Positions 22,179 through 22,845 of a DNA stretch of 22,845 bases are shown one piece after another (the first letter of the stretch is position 1; each line of letters begins with the position of its first letter). This stretch comes from Nosocomiicoccus ampullae (GTDB lineage Bacteria; Bacillota; Bacilli; Staphylococcales; Salinicoccaceae): positions 1-22,845 of the forward strand of contig NZ_MBFG01000022.1 in assembly GCF_001696685.1 (NCBI RefSeq), read 5' to 3'. The notes under the pieces were generated by a model. That model was not told the DNA's origin. It did not search any database and was given only the letters and a program-made list of their open reading frames with translations. A program made the position numbers and the translations under genes.

Positions 22179-22472
22179 TTATCTACAATTCCAGTAAGCT
22201 GTTGCCGCTTTAGTACCTACATATTGTTCTGCATGTGCTCTAACACCGGGTTTTTTCCATCCGGAAAAAGTAGAGTTAGCCGTAGCTGAATGATCAAAAA
22301 CTCCAGTTTGCACAGTCGAATAACTAAAAACGCCAAATTTTCTACCATGATCCCAACTGATTTTTACCCCATTAAACGTTGGACTTTCTACAGCTGCATC
22401 AACTGCTGCGGGAATAGAAACTCCAATAGATCCAAGCACTACTAATGACAATAATAAATTTTTAATTCTCAT
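22179..22472 (-). CDS. Lactococcin 972-family bacteriocin precursor
   Basis: A 97-residue secreted peptide. A Sec signal (MRIKNLLLSLVVLGSIGVSI) has a probable cleavage after AVDA near residue 26, leaving about 71 residues. The mature part has the lactococcin 972 spacing: W-x-HG near its start (SWDHGRKFGVFSYS), then DHSATAN, a Gly/Lys loop, GVRAHAEQYVG and an aromatic end TAAYWN-like (TAYWNCR). Lactococcin 972 binds lipid II and blocks septum formation in lactococci; the target here is unknown. The single Cys near the C-terminus is unusual relative to the prototype as I remember it. The start is ATG 22472 because AGGAG is seven bases upstream. A longer frame from 22610 lacks a signal-like start. 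First gene of the three-gene operon. Confidence 0.87.
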   Translation of the reverse strand: MRIKNLLLSLVVLGSIGVSIPAAVDAAVESPTFNGVKISWDHGRKFGVFSYSTVQTGVFDHSATANSTFSGWKKPGVRAHAEQYVGTKAATAYWNCR

Positions 22473-22728
22473 TAATATTCTCCTATAATTTATATTACAG
22501 CAAATTGAAAATATAAGAATTTTTAATTTAACTTTAATAATTATTACGTTTGTAATTAAGTGAAGTTCTTTTAAATCTTTAGACATCTTATATGTTTCAT
22601 TACCAATCATAGCTTGGTTAAGTTTAATTTTTTCGATAATTATAATGTTTGTTTTTGCACATCGTTTAATATTATTTTGTGAATATAAATGCTATAATTT
22701 GGATAAAACAAACTTATGTCACTTTCGT
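22473..22728 (-). promoter_or_regulatory. AT-rich leader region of the bacteriocin operon with a candidate -10
   Basis: This 256-base gap holds no convincing gene. On the minus strand a perfect TATAAT (22644-22639) could start a transcript near 22632, giving an untranslated leader of about 160 bases; no good -35 is seen (AAACGA at 17 bases). No clear operator or terminator was found. Confidence 0.35.
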
Positions 22729-22818
22729 TTATATTTCACCTATAATTGGATCGATATAAGGTTTTATAAGTAATAATATTAAATATAAAGCATATAATGA
22801 TATAACGAGTTTTTTCAT
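22729..22818 (-). CDS. Small hydrophobic ORF (29 residues), upstream of the bacteriocin operon
   Basis: An ATG at 22818-22816 with a good SD, GAGGTG (22829-22824), five bases upstream opens a 29-codon frame ending TAA (22731-22729). The peptide begins MKKLVISLYALYLILLLI, a basic start followed by a single hydrophobic span, and ends PYIDPIIGEI. It could be a small membrane peptide acting with the bacteriocin genes (immunity or regulation), a truncated start of a VanZ-like membrane protein, or a leader peptide. I do not recognise a family. Its promoter would lie beyond the window. Coding status rests on the SD and the plausible peptide only. Confidence 0.42.
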   Translation of the reverse strand: MKKLVISLYALYLILLLIKPYIDPIIGEI

Positions 22819-22845
22819 ATATACACCTCATTCATATATTCATAT

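Noticed and set aside
22473..22610. N-terminal extension of the bacteriocin frame to ATG 22610
   Set aside because: The extension has no SD at its start and would bury the signal peptide; the ATG at 22472 has AGGAG at good spacing.
22649..22777. 42-codon plus-strand frame in the bacteriocin leader region
   Set aside because: No SD, AT-rich composition, and antisense to the better-supported small ORF at 22729-22818.

Overview
The window is AT-rich DNA with strong Shine-Dalgarno (SD) sequences, GTG/ATG starts and hairpin-plus-T-run terminators. This points to a low-GC Gram-positive bacterium of the Bacillales. A stand-alone oxygenase-only nitric oxide synthase, an mhqR-mhqE-mhqD quinone-stress cluster in the Staphylococcus aureus gene order, a SAM-I riboswitch on metNIQ and an Fst-type toxin locus together suggest Staphylococcaceae, possibly a genus outside Staphylococcus (inference).

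Positions 1-1700 look like an accessory or decayed mobile segment. It holds the 3' part of a RelE-like toxin gene, a complete Fst/par-type type I toxin-antitoxin locus that is easily missed (31-residue toxin on the minus strand, convergent antitoxin RNA on the plus strand, shared terminator, direct repeats), and a DUF3991/Toprim gene that appears to have lost its N-terminal end.

Positions 1700-9340 are a run of minus-strand housekeeping and stress genes. A SAM-I riboswitch controls metN-metI-metQ (methionine import). mhqR, mhqE, mhqD and yceI form a quinone/electrophile-response group with two near-identical palindromic operators. A YehR-like lipoprotein and a YfcC-family carrier follow; the carrier has a catabolite-repression (cre-like) site in its promoter.

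Positions 9400-17400 are mostly plus strand. Two membrane-anchored proteins of unknown function converge on a terminator. Then come an SLC13/DASS-type carrier, an ornithine cyclodeaminase-family enzyme and a POT peptide transporter, each followed by its own terminator. Last is a 783-residue protein of unknown function built from helix-turn-helix-like segments.

Positions 17400-22845 hold nitric oxide synthase (minus), a type II thymidine kinase (plus) and, on the minus strand, a lactococcin 972-type bacteriocin operon: Sec-exported bacteriocin, DUF1430-type membrane protein and ABC ATPase. An unlisted 29-codon membrane-peptide ORF sits upstream of it at the window edge.

No rRNA, tRNA, CRISPR array, insertion sequence or replication origin was recognised. 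The least explained items are the multi-HTH protein, the small ORF at the right edge and the thymidine kinase with an altered P-loop.
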